A stretch of DNA of 64,000 nucleotides. Source: Providencia hangzhouensis. GTDB taxonomy: Bacteria > Pseudomonadota > Gammaproteobacteria > Enterobacterales > Enterobacteriaceae. The stretch is from positions 1,302,001 to 1,366,000 of the forward strand of contig NZ_CP135052.1 in assembly GCF_029193595.2 (NCBI RefSeq), read 5' to 3'. Shown piece by piece: positions 25,276 through 35,924 of this stretch (position 1 is its first letter; each line of letters opens with the position of its first letter). The position numbers and the translations under genes are program-made. The notes under the pieces are model-generated. The model was not told where the DNA came from and searched no databases. It saw only the letters and a list, made by a program, of their open reading frames with translations.

Positions 25276-26322
25276 TTATTTTTTATTCTTCATTATTTTT
25301 GCCATATGAATAGCTTCAATGAGCTGAGAGCGATTAATACGAGAGCTATTACTATCTAATAGCTTTTGCCAAATATCAATCGCTTGCTCATAATTTGCAT
25401 TCATAAAGGCATCAGAAGCAACTAGCATTAATGCGGTAATTTCTTGATTATCAAGGCTTAATGCTTTGTTGATTACCGCTCTGACATCTTCGGTTAGCTG
25501 TTGACCTGCTTGGTAATATAAAACGGTTGCAATAGCAGAGTATATTTGAGCATTTTCCCCGCCATATTTTAGTGCTCTTTGATAAGCAATCAACGCATTA
25601 TCATAACTGTTTTGATAAAGATAATATTCACCCAGTATAGCCCAAAGCTCACTATTTTTAGGCGATTGACGAATATCATTTTGTAAGCGTAATAAATCCT
25701 TTTGTTCTTGCTGCAATGGTGTGAATGAGAGCAGTGGATCGGATATACGTTGATATTCCTGATAAGCTAATTCAAATCGAGGTGAGAAGAAGTAACCAAT
25801 AACAACCAACACAATTAATATGGCAAGTAATTTATTAAAATGCCATTGCAGGATAGTCGAGGGTGTTGTTATATCTGGGGGTAATAATTGCTCGGATATT
25901 TGTCGATGGCTAAAATTGTTCTCTATAAGTTGCTGTTTTTGTGACCGAGTAAATTTGAAAATGAAATAAAAAATGCCAATCAGAGCAATAGCAGGCAATC
26001 CCCAAAGCAGGGCAGTTCCAATCGTTAGCGGTGGGTTATACAGCACGAAATCACCATATCGTTCGGTCATATAGTGCATGATTTGCGCTTTATCTTTTCC
26101 TTCTGCAACCATTTTAAAAACTTGGTGGCGCATACTTACTGCTGTGGGGGCATTGGATTCGAGTAAATTTTGGTTTTGGCATTGCGGGCAACGTAACTGT
26201 GAGGCGATCTGCAAAGAATACTCTTGTTCTTCAATGGAATTAAATTCCCACACATCAACGATTTGAGCATTGGATATAAAAGAGAAAAATAGGAAAAATA
26301 GTGCTAATAGGATTCTAAGCAT
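25276..26322 (-). CDS. NrfF-NrfG fusion protein for cytochrome c552 haem insertion
   Basis: A 348-residue fusion. Residues 1-125 match E. coli NrfF: signal peptide, then [18 protein letters not shown] with the CxxC redox pair and [15 protein letters not shown], followed by a membrane helix. Residues 160-348 match NrfG: a second membrane helix and TPR repeats ([29 protein letters not shown]). In E. coli these are two genes. Together with NrfE they attach haem to the special CxxCK site of NrfA. The layout mirrors the CcmH-type fusion encoded at 42693. It overlaps nrfE by 8 bases and is the last gene of the operon. Confidence 0.9.
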   Translation of the reverse strand: [348 protein letters not shown]

Positions 26323-28189
26323 TTTTTATTCTCCCTTTTACCCAGCTTATTAATAGGCCAAAACACATCACAAACGCACCGCCCCAAATCCATTGAATGC
26401 CATCTTGCACGTAAAGGCGTATCGCGTAGCTATTTGTTCCTGTTTTCTCACCTAATACCGCATACCAATTGCGTAACCATCCCCAATATATACCAGGTTC
26501 AATCATTAATTGCTGGCGAGCGGTATAAAGGCGGCGCTCGGTGATTAACTGGTGTAATGGCTGGCCAGCTTTACTAATTTGTATAATAGCCTTTTCGGTC
26601 GTGTAATTAGATTTAGCTTCAAGTTGCAGTTCGTTGAATTGGAATTGATAACCGGCGAGTGAAATAGATTGCCCAACAGAAAGATTAACACTCGTTTCGT
26701 GGTGGCTACCAATTGACAAGGCAATACCAGTAGCAAAAATTACAACTCCTGTATGAGCGATAAGGGAAGGGAAATGTTGCCGAATAGCATCGATAGGACG
26801 TAGCCAAAAGATAAGCAAAATTGCAAATAAAAAACCACAAGAAATGGCGATAATAAGCCCTTTAGACCAAAGAGATAAGCTTAATAACACACTGAGAAGT
26901 ATAATTAAAAGAATACGCCATTGGGGTTTAATGCGAGTTTTGCTAAGAGGATAAATGGCACTCACAGCCATTATGATTAGCATTAAAATACCAAATGGTA
27001 ATAACGCTTGGTTAAAATAAGGCGCCCCAACCGATATTTTCCCCCAACCAAATAACGTATAAATCATTGGGTAAAGCGTGCCCGTCAGGACAATAAATAA
27101 TACAGTAGAAAATAGGATTAAAGTGAGTAATAAGTAAAGCTGACGGCGATTAATATTAGTTGGTAAATTATCGATATTTTTAGCTTTCCAACCATATATA
27201 CATAAAGCCCCGAAACTCAGAAAACTGAACAATAAAAAGAGGGGTGCAGCCCTAACGTTATCCAAAGCAAACGCATGGACAGACATTAAAATCCCTGAGC
27301 GTACAATTAATGTGCCTAATAAAGATAAAATAAACGTAAGAATTGCCAGCAATATAGACCAGTGGCGATAGTGCCCAGTTTTGCGTGAGACTGTTAAGCT
27401 ATGAAATAGGGCAGTTGCACTTAGCCATGGCAATAATGACGCATTTTCAACAGGGTCCCAAAACCACCAACCACCCCAACCAAGTTCACTGTATGCCCAC
27501 CATGACCCAAGAGTGATACCCAAAGTGAGTATGCACCAACTAGGAACGACAAAGCGCCAACAGAGCCCGGCGATAGTTTGGTTAAATTGCCCGCAAAGTG
27601 TAGATGCAAGCGCTAAGGCGGTTACGACCATTAACCCGCTATAGCCTAAATAAAGTAGAGGGGGATGTAATATTAATCCCCAATGTTGCAGCATTGGGTT
27701 GAGATCTCTCCCTTCAATAGCGGGAGGGAAAATGCGAACAAAGGGGTCAGAATAAAAGACGATAAACAGTAATAATGCCGCACTGATAATGGCAAGTAGC
27801 GTTAGTGTGAGAGGAAACACGAGGTGAGTTTGCTGGCGATAACGCCATGCAAATAGACAACTCCAAGCTGAGATAAACAGCAGCCAAAGAAATATTGACC
27901 CTTCATGGCCTCCCCATACTGCCGCAATTTTAATATATAGCGGCGATAGCCGATGGCTATGTTGCGCCACATATACGACCGAAAAGTCACTTTGAATAAA
28001 ACTGATAGTTAAACAAATATAAGCAACGAGCAAGAAAAGAAATTGTAAGTAGGTCCAAAGAATATTCCGAGGCATTTGCCTCGGAATATGGCGGATGAAA
28101 CCAATAACTCCGAATGATACTTGAAAACAGGCAATACACAGTGCCAATGCAAGGCAGAGAAAGCCAATTTCTGGGAGTATGAGTTCCAA
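26315..28189 (-). CDS. nrfE: NrfE, CcmF-type haem lyase for NrfA
   Basis: A 624-residue polytopic membrane protein of the CcmF/NrfE haem-lyase family. The WWD haem-handling domain ([19 protein letters not shown]) lies near residues 235-253, and the AAVWGGHEGSIFLW periplasmic histidine motif near residue 88. Its place in the nrf operon, rather than next to ccm, and a partner NrfF-NrfG support dedication to the NrfA CxxCK haem. It follows nrfD by 24 bases and overlaps the next gene by 8. Confidence 0.92.
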   Translation of the reverse strand: MELILPEIGFLCLALALCIACFQVSFGVIGFIRHIPRQMPRNILWTYLQFLFLLVAYICLTISFIQSDFSVVYVAQHSHRLSPLYIKIAAVWGGHEGSIFLWLLFISAWSCLFAWRYRQQTHLVFPLTLTLLAIISAALLLFIVFYSDPFVRIFPPAIEGRDLNPMLQHWGLILHPPLLYLGYSGLMVVTALALASTLCGQFNQTIAGLCWRFVVPSWCILTLGITLGSWWAYSELGWGGWWFWDPVENASLLPWLSATALFHSLTVSRKTGHYRHWSILLAILTFILSLLGTLIVRSGILMSVHAFALDNVRAAPLFLLFSFLSFGALCIYGWKAKNIDNLPTNINRRQLYLLLTLILFSTVLFIVLTGTLYPMIYTLFGWGKISVGAPYFNQALLPFGILMLIIMAVSAIYPLSKTRIKPQWRILLIILLSVLLSLSLWSKGLIIAISCGFLFAILLIFWLRPIDAIRQHFPSLIAHTGVVIFATGIALSIGSHHETSVNLSVGQSISLAGYQFQFNELQLEAKSNYTTEKAIIQISKAGQPLHQLITERRLYTARQQLMIEPGIYWGWLRNWYAVLGEKTGTNSYAIRLYVQDGIQWIWGGAFVMCFGLLISWVKGRIKNA

Positions 28190-28213
28190 TGATTACCCTT
28201 ATTATTTAGTGAG

Positions 28214-29170
28214 TTATGCGACGGTCAACTGCCCTGCGTATAACACAAAGAAGCGTAAGCAGAAGACACCCAGTAAGCTTGCACCACTGATAATCAATAC
28301 TCTTGCTGCGCCTTGTCCTTTGTCCATCCATTTCTTGAATAGAAGTGGAATAATAAAACCAAACCCGACAACACCAATCCAAAACCACCAAGTCCAGAAA
28401 CCACCGCCTAATGCAGCAATTAATGAACGGATTTTCCCATCGTCTCCTAAAGCTAACCCGACAAAAAAGGCCGCTAATAGGAATATCTCCAACCAAATAA
28501 CAAAGCTTTCGATACGGTGCAAAAATGCGGTTTCGCCGTTATGAATATTTTTGCGGTAGCGCAATGCGATTGCTATGAGTGATACCGCAATACCTGAAGA
28601 TATTCCTGAAAATAGGAATAAAGCTGGTAATAATGGGTTGTTTAAGAATGGATAAGATTTTAATGCTGAAAGTAAAAAACCGGTATAAGCCCCAAGCAAA
28701 ACGGCCAATATGAGCATCACAATATCCAGAAAACGCATTGCACGGTTTAGCAGGGTTAATACTCTTGGGATGATGGTAAATTTGGGCAGCCATTTTTGCT
28801 GTAAAACAATGAGTTCTTTTTCATAGATTTTAGCTAGCCAAATAACAAGCACTGCCATATACACTTGGAATAACATCACACCCATCGACATAACTGAGGT
28901 CGGGCTGTAATGAAACATTAATTTCCAGAACGTCCATGGACGCGTCAAATGGAGAATTAAGATCAATAACCCAAAGATGATCGTCGTCGGAGCTAAAATC
29001 AGTGTTGTGCGCATTAGAGTGCTATCACTGCCAGCCGAAGTGGGATAATACTGGCGCATAAGTACCGCAAGTACCACAAGCCCAGCCGAAATACCAATTA
29101 AGAATAAGTAAACCGCAATGGGCCAGTCCCACACTAAGGATTCAAAATGGAAAGCAGAAGCTGTTGTCAT
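28214..29170 (-). CDS. nrfD: NrfD, membrane quinol dehydrogenase subunit
   Basis: A 318-residue inner-membrane protein with eight hydrophobic helices, of the NrfD/PsrC family. The N-terminal FHFESLVWDWPIAVYLFLIGISAG is the signature region; E. coli NrfD is also 318 residues. It oxidises menaquinol and passes electrons to NrfC, then NrfB and NrfA. Overlaps nrfC by 4 bases. Confidence 0.94.
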   Translation of the reverse strand: MTTASAFHFESLVWDWPIAVYLFLIGISAGLVVLAVLMRQYYPTSAGSDSTLMRTTLILAPTTIIFGLLILILHLTRPWTFWKLMFHYSPTSVMSMGVMLFQVYMAVLVIWLAKIYEKELIVLQQKWLPKFTIIPRVLTLLNRAMRFLDIVMLILAVLLGAYTGFLLSALKSYPFLNNPLLPALFLFSGISSGIAVSLIAIALRYRKNIHNGETAFLHRIESFVIWLEIFLLAAFFVGLALGDDGKIRSLIAALGGGFWTWWFWIGVVGFGFIIPLLFKKWMDKGQGAARVLIISGASLLGVFCLRFFVLYAGQLTVA

Positions 29171-29838
29171 TGGCTAACCTCCCCATATTTGAACGGAACC
29201 CGATACATTTTGGGGTGAGTACCGAGTGCAATTTTGAATCGATAAGTCGGTTTTTCTTTTAGCATCAACGAAATATCGCTCTTAGGGTCATCTAAATTGC
29301 CAAAGGTTAATGCTTTGGTCGGGCAAGATTCGACGCAAGCCGGCTGCTTGCCCTTTTTTAGATTCGTTTTACGGCAGAAATCACATTTATCCGCGGTTTT
29401 ATTGATGGGGTGAATAAACCTGACGCGATAAGGGCAGGCAGCAATACAGTATTGGCAGCCGACACATAAGTCAGGGTTGACATCAACAATCCCTGTCGTT
29501 TTATCAATAAAAGAGGCACCAGTAGGGCAAACATCGACACAAGGTGCACTTTCACAATGTTGACAGGAGTGGCGAAAAAAACGGTATTTAACATCAGGAA
29601 ACTGGCCAATAGGCTCACTACGGATGATAGTTAACCGCGAAACACCTTCTGGGACTTGGTTAACCTCTCGGCATGCATCCATACACGCCGTACAGCCGAT
29701 GCACAGATTTTCATCGTGCACCATGCCGTAGCGAACGCCATCTATTTTCATGGTGTTAGCTAGCGTATGGCTAGCAACTCCTCCTACCGCCGCCAGTGCT
29801 CCTGAGTAGATAATGAATTGACGACGAGAACAACTCAT
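29167..29838 (-). CDS. nrfC: NrfC, iron-sulfur subunit of the nitrite reductase chain
   Basis: A 223-residue ferredoxin-type protein with four [4Fe-4S] sites: [35 protein letters not shown] and [22 protein letters not shown] twin-arginine leader ([19 protein letters not shown]) takes it folded to the periplasm. It relays electrons from NrfD to the pentahaem NrfB. Overlaps nrfB by 4 bases and nrfD by 4. Confidence 0.94.
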   Translation of the reverse strand: MSCSRRQFIIYSGALAAVGGVASHTLANTMKIDGVRYGMVHDENLCIGCTACMDACREVNQVPEGVSRLTIIRSEPIGQFPDVKYRFFRHSCQHCESAPCVDVCPTGASFIDKTTGIVDVNPDLCVGCQYCIAACPYRVRFIHPINKTADKCDFCRKTNLKKGKQPACVESCPTKALTFGNLDDPKSDISLMLKEKPTYRFKIALGTHPKMYRVPFKYGEVSQ

Positions 29839-30410
29839 GGCTGCTCCTTACGCAATTTCACCGCTGCTGGGTTGAAATCAGGGTTATTGCGTTGATCTGA
29901 GTGGCAGTCGACACATATTTTTACTTTGCCCTTATCAGTCAGCACCTTCATCGTATCTTGTTTCGGATGAAGGTCATGGCAACTCGCGCAGGCTACTTTA
30001 GTGACGTGAACATCATGAGGCCAGAACGCTTTTTGCAGCTGCTCCGGTAAGTGACATGATAGACAGACACTGTTTTGTTGCTCAACGGTATACATTGGGT
30101 TGTTAAAGCGCATGACATCTTTGACACCTTCACGGTGATCAGGCCCTGGGTTACCGTGGCAGTTGGTACAAGTCACGGGTAAATTATTGTTAGGGTTAAC
30201 CACTTCTGCGTGAGTGCCATGCATGCCTTCTTGGTCAGGTTTATGGCAGTCTAAGCAGGCTTTGTCAGCGCTGCGTTGCTGCGTGACAACCCAACGGCCT
30301 TCTGCATTTTCTTGGGCCATTTGTGGGGTTGCGGATGCGGCTGTTGCCCATAATAAGCCTGTTGCCAGCACCCCAGCAGTTAATAACGAACGTAGTACGC
30401 TCATATTCAC
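29835..30410 (-). CDS. nrfB: NrfB, pentahaem electron donor to NrfA
   Basis: A 191-residue periplasmic cytochrome with signal peptide (cut near ASA at residue 27) and five CxxCH haem sites: CLDCH, CTNCH, CLSCH, CASCH and CVDCH. This count equals E. coli NrfB. It delivers electrons to NrfA. It lies 41 bp after nrfA, the only sizeable gap inside the operon. Confidence 0.94.
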   Translation of the reverse strand: MNMSVLRSLLTAGVLATGLLWATAASATPQMAQENAEGRWVVTQQRSADKACLDCHKPDQEGMHGTHAEVVNPNNNLPVTCTNCHGNPGPDHREGVKDVMRFNNPMYTVEQQNSVCLSCHLPEQLQKAFWPHDVHVTKVACASCHDLHPKQDTMKVLTDKGKVKICVDCHSDQRNNPDFNPAAVKLRKEQP

Positions 30411-30451
30411 TCCATTGGTTGTATTGCCCCATTATTTGGGGCAAATCATGG

Positions 30452-31885
30452 TTATTTGGCTAATAGGTCATTTTTACGAGCTTGGTCATCCCATTGCGGA
30501 ACCACAGTTTTTAAGAACTCTTGTTTTTCCGCATTGATTTTTTGCATATCTAAACCAATGGCTTGTTGCGCTTTTTCCTTGGTTGAAATATCTGGAATGG
30601 CAATTTCATGGGTGATGCCTTTTGAGCCTAACAGGCGAGCGAGCTTGGTTCGTGCATCTGCCGCTTTATCCATCGAACCACCTAACATACGCAGGCCTTC
30701 ATCCGGTGCGTGCATATGAATACCGTGGGAGGCGATAGCTAAATCCCAACGCCATTGTGCATGACGAATATCAGTCAAAATTGGCTTCATTTCATCTTCT
30801 GTTGCGCCTGCATCCCATGCAGCTTTTGCTTCAAAGTGAGCACGAACTAATTGATCTTCCGCTTTGATTTTCATCTCTTGGATAGCGACTTTACGTTCAG
30901 CAACCACATCTTGCAGTTGTTGTTTGCTTTGGGTATGGCAAGTGCTACAAGTTTGTTCGAAATTATCGAATGGATTACCAATTTTATGGCTGGTGTACAG
31001 TTCGCCTTTTTCGTTTTGCAGTTTTGGCATATGGCAGTCAATACAGGTCACGTTATTTTTGCCATGAATACCCGCACTCCAAGTTTCATATTCAGGGTGT
31101 TGGGCTTTTAGCATAGGCGCTTTCGACAATGAGTTGGTCCAGTCAGAGAAACCAATGTTGTCGTAGTAGACTTCCATATCTTCGACTTTGGTACCGTTAT
31201 CCCATGGGAATTTCACTGATTTTTTATCGCCAGAGAAATAGTATTCCACGTGACATTGGCCACACACCATGGATTGCTGATCGAACCGACTGGCTTTATC
31301 AAACGGTTTGCCAATCGCTTCCATTGCACGCTCTGCATAAGGGCGTGAAAGCGTTAGCTCTGGTTTACCTTTTGCAAAATCCGCAGAGTCTGTTTTATGA
31401 CAATCTGCACAGCCTAAGACATTAACCACTTCGGGGCCACCTTTTGCCCACTTACCTTCGAAATAGCCATCTTCGCCATGTTCTTGGATTAGCCTCGCCA
31501 CATCGGGGCTTTTACAGCTCCAACATGCCATCGGAAGTGGACCATCTTGGGCGTCTTTAGGAGCACCGGTTCGTAAGGTTTCACGGACGTCGATGACCGC
31601 ATAGGCGTGACCACGAGGTTTGTTGTAGTCGCGTGAGAATGGGTATCCAGCCCACAGTACGACTAAGCGAGGGTCTTCCGCTAATGCATCTTCACGGTTT
31701 GATTGCTCGGATGTTGCTCGCCAAGAGTGGTACTGGTCAGGGTGAGCGGCTTCGAAAGTTTCATTTCGAGCATTGATGGTAGATGTACTATCTTTAGTAG
31801 GAGTTTGAGCATGAACAGAGGTAAAGAGAAATATTCCTGCAACCAGACTCAATAAGCATAGTGCATTATTTCTTATGTTTGCCAT
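30452..31885 (-). CDS. nrfA: Cytochrome c552 nitrite reductase NrfA (ammonia-forming)
   Basis: Periplasmic pentahaem enzyme that reduces nitrite to ammonium with six electrons. 477 residues (E. coli 478) with signal peptide ending near HAQ (25-27). The catalytic haem site CWSCK is at residues 121-125, with lysine as axial ligand; the other four are CADCH (159-163), CGQCH, CIDCH and CSTCH. First gene of nrfABCDE-nrfFG, divergent from nap. An FNR-like box lies about 190 bp upstream. Confidence 0.96.
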   Translation of the reverse strand: MANIRNNALCLLSLVAGIFLFTSVHAQTPTKDSTSTINARNETFEAAHPDQYHSWRATSEQSNREDALAEDPRLVVLWAGYPFSRDYNKPRGHAYAVIDVRETLRTGAPKDAQDGPLPMACWSCKSPDVARLIQEHGEDGYFEGKWAKGGPEVVNVLGCADCHKTDSADFAKGKPELTLSRPYAERAMEAIGKPFDKASRFDQQSMVCGQCHVEYYFSGDKKSVKFPWDNGTKVEDMEVYYDNIGFSDWTNSLSKAPMLKAQHPEYETWSAGIHGKNNVTCIDCHMPKLQNEKGELYTSHKIGNPFDNFEQTCSTCHTQSKQQLQDVVAERKVAIQEMKIKAEDQLVRAHFEAKAAWDAGATEDEMKPILTDIRHAQWRWDLAIASHGIHMHAPDEGLRMLGGSMDKAADARTKLARLLGSKGITHEIAIPDISTKEKAQQAIGLDMQKINAEKQEFLKTVVPQWDDQARKNDLLAK

Positions 31886-31927
31886 AAAAAGGGCCTCGAG
31901 TAATTTTAGCCAGTCATCCCTTCATTT

Positions 31928-31978
31928 TTCGAGTTGTATTTGTATTGTGACCTATGACTCGAACTATTTTGGGTATCT
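31928..31978. repeat. Inverted TTCGAGT/ACTCGAA and repeat-end sequence in the nrfA leader
   Basis: TTCGAGT (31928-31934) is inverted as ACTCGAA (31957-31963), and the latter continues as ACTCGAACTATTTTGGGTAT. The same text recurs in altered form at 55891-55914 (ACTCGAATCATTTTGGAT). From memory, ACTCGAA-TATTTTGGGTAT is one end of a dispersed palindromic repeat in this bacterial family. Here only the right end remains. Confidence 0.45.
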
Positions 31979-32066
31979 TTTTGTTATTTAGGTTTGATAG
32001 TAAGCGCACAGATACTACCAAGACATTGCCAATTTATATGTGTAACAAAAAACCACACTAAAAATA

Positions 32067-32080
32067 TTGTTTTTGATCAA
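32067..32080 (-). promoter_or_regulatory. FNR box for nrfA
   Basis: On the nrf strand: TTGATCAAAAACAA, a perfect first half-site and a second half-site (AACAA) one base from ATCAA. If used at -41.5 as in E. coli, transcription starts near 32032, giving a leader of about 147 bases. TATAAA at 32033-32038 on the minus strand is a near-fitting -10. Confidence 0.6.
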
Positions 32081-32311
32081 AAGTTAATTTGTAATAAGGA
32101 AATAGAATGTGAAGAAATAATAAAAAATAGGTATTATTGAAATTGATATAGTTATTTTTCAATAGTTTTAAATTGTTAGTTTCAATAATTAATTAATAAT
32201 GATTCTTATTCTGATGCTTAGCGTTATCCAATTCTATTTTATTGATTTTAAAATAATTTTTTTATGTTTAATATTTAATGGTTGTTTTTAAAATAAAGTT
32301 AGAAATGAAAT

Positions 32312-32325
32312 TTGTTTAATATCAA
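32312..32325 (+). promoter_or_regulatory. FNR box for the nap operon
   Basis: TTGTTTAATATCAA: second half-site perfect, first half-site TTGTT one base from TTGAT. It lies 54 bp (centre to centre) upstream of the NarL/NarP box, further than in the E. coli nap promoter. Confidence 0.5.
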
Positions 32326-32364
32326 AAAAAACACAGATATTTTTTTTCTAAATGACATTGCGCA

Positions 32365-32401
32365 TACTACTTTAGTGGTAGTTTTTGGTTGGTGTTATAA
32401 T
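32365..32401 (+). promoter_or_regulatory. NarL/NarP 7-2-7 box and nap promoter -10
   Basis: TACTACT-TT-AGTGGTA (32365-32380) fits the inverted heptamer consensus TACYNMT-N2-AKNRGTA at every position. Fifteen bases later TGTTATAAT (32393-32401) forms an extended -10 with a perfect TATAAT. Transcription would begin near 32408, leaving a leader of about 284 bases before napF. Nitrate/nitrite control through NarP is known for E. coli nap. Confidence 0.7.
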
Positions 32402-32691
32402 TTAAAAAATTAAAACTTGAGTTTAAATTAATAATTCATATTAAAAAAATGTTAACAAATAATTAAAAAGGCCTGTTTGTTTATCATTTTGATGCTATTT
32501 TTAGCTAATGGCGAGTAAATAACGTAAATGTTGTCATTTCTAGTCGTATACGGGGAATTACCTCTTTTACCCACTTGGTAGTATGTATTTTTATAACCTC
32601 TATCGTTAATATTTCTCATAAATACACATATAAAAAATGCGGTTTATCAATACGTTTTAGTTTTTTTGTTGGCAATGTAAAGGAAAAAAAC

Positions 32692-33183
32692 ATGGTTGAT
32701 CTCACCCGTCGGGGAGTATTAACTGGTGCGTGGCGTAGTGCAGCCCCAGTGGTTCGGCCGCCATGGAGTGGTAGTGAAACGCAATTTATTGAATTGTGTA
32801 CCCGTTGTAATGCCTGCGTTGAGAGTTGCGAAACGGCAATTATCCAACCGGGAGCAGGGGGCTACCCTGTTGTTGATTTTAAGCGTGGTGAATGTACATT
32901 TTGCTATGCATGTGCAACAGCATGTCCAGAACCTATTTTCCTTCCAAAACATTCCCAACCTTGGGATATCTCAATTTCGATTGGCCAAAATTGTCTTGCT
33001 TATCTTTCGATTGAATGTCGACGTTGCCAAGACAGTTGTGAGCCTGAAGTCATCTCTTTTCGTCCGTCAATGGCCGGTATATACCAGCCAAAAGTAGAAA
33101 CACCAGGTTGTACAGGCTGTGGTGCTTGTGTCGCAGGTTGCCCAGTTTCAGCCATTACCGTGGAGCATGAACATGCACAGTAA
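32692..33183 (+). CDS. napF: NapF, ferredoxin-type protein of periplasmic nitrate reductase
   Basis: A 163-residue cytoplasmic iron-sulfur protein (E. coli NapF 164) that interacts with NapA and is thought to help its iron-sulfur or redox maturation. Cysteine groups: CTRCNACVESC, CTFCYACATAC, CRRCQDSC and CTGCGACVAGC. I start it at ATG 32692 (MVDLTRRGVL) behind AAGGA; an open frame extends 39 codons further up but has no family similarity. First gene of napFDAGHBC. Confidence 0.93.
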   Translation: MVDLTRRGVLTGAWRSAAPVVRPPWSGSETQFIELCTRCNACVESCETAIIQPGAGGYPVVDFKRGECTFCYACATACPEPIFLPKHSQPWDISISIGQNCLAYLSIECRRCQDSCEPEVISFRPSMAGIYQPKVETPGCTGCGACVAGCPVSAITVEHEHAQ

Positions 33184-33451
33184 CTATCAAGTGTGCAGTT
33201 TAATAGTACAAGTAAAAAGTGAACGACTGTCTACTGTGGCCGAAGAAATTAATCAACTTTCTAATTGTGAGGTGGCGTTAAGCGCCCCAGACAACGGAAA
33301 ACTGATTGTGGTTGTTGAAGGGCAAGGTAGTAGAACGTTGTTAGATACTATTGATTTAGTACGCGATATTGACGGCGTACTAGATGTTTCGCTGGTTTAC
33401 CACCAGCAGGAAGAGCAAGGTGAGGAAGATTATGAAACTCAGTCGTCGTAG
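33173..33451 (+). CDS. napD: NapD, Tat-leader chaperone of NapA
   Basis: A 92-residue cytoplasmic protein that binds the NapA twin-arginine leader. It matches E. coli NapD closely ([40 protein letters not shown]). Two ATGs are close: 33167 and 33173. GGAG at 33162-33165 is only one base from the first but seven from the second, and E. coli NapD begins MHTNWQ, so 33173 (MHSNYQ) is chosen. Overlaps napF by 11 bases and napA by 20. Confidence 0.93.
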   Translation: MHSNYQVCSLIVQVKSERLSTVAEEINQLSNCEVALSAPDNGKLIVVVEGQGSRTLLDTIDLVRDIDGVLDVSLVYHQQEEQGEEDYETQSS

Positions 33452-35918
33452 CTTTATGAAAGCCAATGCGATAGCGGCCGCTGCTGCGGCGGCAGGTATT
33501 GGCGCACCAAGCATTGCGAAAGCAGTGGTTGGCCAACAAGAAAGTATTAAATGGGACAAAGCCCCTTGCCGTTTTTGTGGTACAGGCTGTGGGGTATTGG
33601 TGGGAACTCAAAATGGTCGCATCGTGGCCAGCCAAGGTGACCCAGAAGCGCCTGTAAACCGTGGTCTAAACTGTATCAAAGGGTATTTCTTACCTAAAAT
33701 CATGTACGGAAAAGACCGTTTAACGCAGCCAATGTTGCGTATGAAAGACGGTGAATATGACAAAAATGGGGAGTTCACACCGATCACGTGGGAACAAGCC
33801 TTTGATGTTATGGAAGAAAAAGTCAAAACCACATTAAAAGAAAAAGGCCCTGAAGGAATCGGTATGTTCGGTTCGGGTCAGTGGACAGTTTGGGAAGGCT
33901 ATGCAGCATCAAAACTGTTCAAAGGTGGATTCCGTTCTAATAACTTAGACCCTAATGCACGCCACTGTATGGCTTCTGCGGTAGTGGGCTTCATGCGTAC
34001 TTTCGGTATGGATGAGCCAATGGGTTGTTATGATGATATTGAGCATGCTGACGCGTTTGTCCTTTGGGGCTCAAACATGGCAGAAATGCACCCAATCTTG
34101 TGGTCTCGTATCACCAACCGCCGTCTGTCTAACCCTGACGTGCGTGTTGCCGTGTTATCGACTTTTAAACACCGTAGCTTTGAATTAGCGGATAACGGTA
34201 TCGTTTTTACACCACAATCTGACTTAGTGATCCTGAACTATATTGCGAATTATATTATTCAAAATAATGCAGTTAATCAGGAATTCCTTGATAAACACGT
34301 GAATTTACGTCGTGGTGCAACAGATATCGGTTATGGATTACGCCCAACTCACCCACTCGAACAAAAAGCGAAAAATGCAGGTTCTGATGCATCTGAGCCA
34401 ATGACGTGGGATGAATATAAAGCCTTTGTTGCGGAATATACTTTAGACAAAACCGTAGAAATGACAGGGGTTCCAAAAGATCAGTTAGAAGAACTCGCTA
34501 AACTTTACGCAGACCCTAAAACTAAAGTGGTTTCTTATTGGACCATGGGCTTTAACCAGCACACTCGCGGTGTTTGGGCAAATAACTTAGTGTATAACCT
34601 GCACTTACTGACAGGGAAAATTTCTCAACCTGGCTGTGGGCCGTTCTCATTAACCGGTCAGCCATCAGCGTGTGGTACCGCTCGTGAAGTTGGTACGTTC
34701 TCACACCGTTTACCAGCGGACATGGTGGTTACCAATGAAAAACACCGTGAAAAAGTAGAAGGTGTATGGGGGTTACCTGCTGGGACGATCCCTGAAAAAG
34801 TCGGTTTACACGCTGTTGCCCAAGACCGAGCTTTAAAAGACGGTAAATTGAATTTTTACTGGGTAATGTGTAACAACAATATGCAAGCGGGCCCGAATAT
34901 CAACCAAGAGCGTATGCCAGGTTGGCGTGACCCTCGCAACTTTATTGTGGTTTCTGACCCCTATCCAACAGTAAGTGCGTTAGCTGCTGACTTGATTTTA
35001 CCAACAGCAATGTGGGTAGAAAAAGAAGGCGCTTACGGTAATGCGGAACGTCGTACTCAGTTTTGGCGTCAGCAAGTTAAAGCACCAGGCGAAGCGAAAT
35101 CTGACTTAATGCAGATGGTGTTGTTCTCTAAACGCTTTACAACGGATGAAGTGTGGCCTGAAGAGTTATTAGCGAAAAAGCCTGAATTACGTGGTAAAAC
35201 GCTGTATGACGTGTTATTCGCTAACCAAGCGGTAACGAAGTTCCCTGTGAGTGAGTTAGCCGAAGACCAACTTAACGATGAATCACGTGAATTAGGCTTC
35301 TACTTACAAAAAGGGCTGTTCGAAGAATACGCTGGCTTTGGTCGCGGTCATGGCCATGACTTGGCTGATTTTGATGACTACCACAAAGCGCGCGGTATCC
35401 GTTGGCCAGTGGTTGATGGCAAAGAAACGCAGTGGCGTTATAGCGAAGGAAATGACCCTTACGTTAAGGCTGGCGCAGGTTATCAATTCTACGGTAAACC
35501 TGATGGTAAAGCGGTCATTTTTGCACTGCCATTTGAACCTGCTGCGGAATCGCCAGATAAAGAATATGACTTATGGTTATCAACAGGCCGTGTATTAGAA
35601 CATTGGCATACCGGTAGTATGACACGCCGTGTTCCTGAACTACACCGTGCTTTCCCTGAATCTCTTGTGTTTATACATCCAATCGATGCGAAAGAGAGAG
35701 GTTTACGCCGTGGTGATAAAGTCAAAGTAGTTTCACGCCGTGGTGATGTGACCACGATTGTTGAAACTCGTGGCCGTAATAGACCACCAAAAGGCTTAGT
35801 TTACATGGCGTTCTTCGATGCTGCGCAGCTAGTGAATAACTTAACACTGGATGCAACCGATCCGCTTTCAAAAGAAACGGATTACAAAAAATGTGCCGTT
35901 AAACTGGAAAAGGTGTAA
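33432..35918 (+). CDS. napA: Periplasmic nitrate reductase catalytic subunit NapA
   Basis: Mo-bis-MGD enzyme reducing nitrate to nitrite in the periplasm. From this start it has 828 residues, identical to E. coli NapA; the open frame 16 codons upstream is ignored. Tat leader: [16 protein letters not shown]. The [4Fe-4S] ligands are Cys46, Cys49, Cys53 and Cys81, and the molybdenum ligand is Cys179 ([10 protein letters not shown]). Starts inside napD behind GAGG. Nitrite produced here is the substrate of NrfA encoded across the intergenic region. Confidence 0.97.
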   Translation: MKLSRRSFMKANAIAAAAAAAGIGAPSIAKAVVGQQESIKWDKAPCRFCGTGCGVLVGTQNGRIVASQGDPEAPVNRGLNCIKGYFLPKIMYGKDRLTQPMLRMKDGEYDKNGEFTPITWEQAFDVMEEKVKTTLKEKGPEGIGMFGSGQWTVWEGYAASKLFKGGFRSNNLDPNARHCMASAVVGFMRTFGMDEPMGCYDDIEHADAFVLWGSNMAEMHPILWSRITNRRLSNPDVRVAVLSTFKHRSFELADNGIVFTPQSDLVILNYIANYIIQNNAVNQEFLDKHVNLRRGATDIGYGLRPTHPLEQKAKNAGSDASEPMTWDEYKAFVAEYTLDKTVEMTGVPKDQLEELAKLYADPKTKVVSYWTMGFNQHTRGVWANNLVYNLHLLTGKISQPGCGPFSLTGQPSACGTAREVGTFSHRLPADMVVTNEKHREKVEGVWGLPAGTIPEKVGLHAVAQDRALKDGKLNFYWVMCNNNMQAGPNINQERMPGWRDPRNFIVVSDPYPTVSALAADLILPTAMWVEKEGAYGNAERRTQFWRQQVKAPGEAKSDLMQMVLFSKRFTTDEVWPEELLAKKPELRGKTLYDVLFANQAVTKFPVSELAEDQLNDESRELGFYLQKGLFEEYAGFGRGHGHDLADFDDYHKARGIRWPVVDGKETQWRYSEGNDPYVKAGAGYQFYGKPDGKAVIFALPFEPAAESPDKEYDLWLSTGRVLEHWHTGSMTRRVPELHRAFPESLVFIHPIDAKERGLRRGDKVKVVSRRGDVTTIVETRGRNRPPKGLVYMAFFDAAQLVNNLTLDATDPLSKETDYKKCAVKLEKV

Positions 35919-35924
35919 TTGCTC

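Larger units (their letters stand above)
31886..32691. promoter_or_regulatory. Shared nrf-nap divergent control region
   Basis: An 806-bp AT-rich intergenic region. From nrf to nap it holds a partial dispersed repeat in the nrfA leader (31928-31978), an FNR-like box for nrfA, then about 230 bp with nothing recognised, an FNR-like box and a NarL/NarP box for nap, an extended -10, and a nap leader of about 280 bases. Individual sites are listed separately. Confidence 0.75.
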
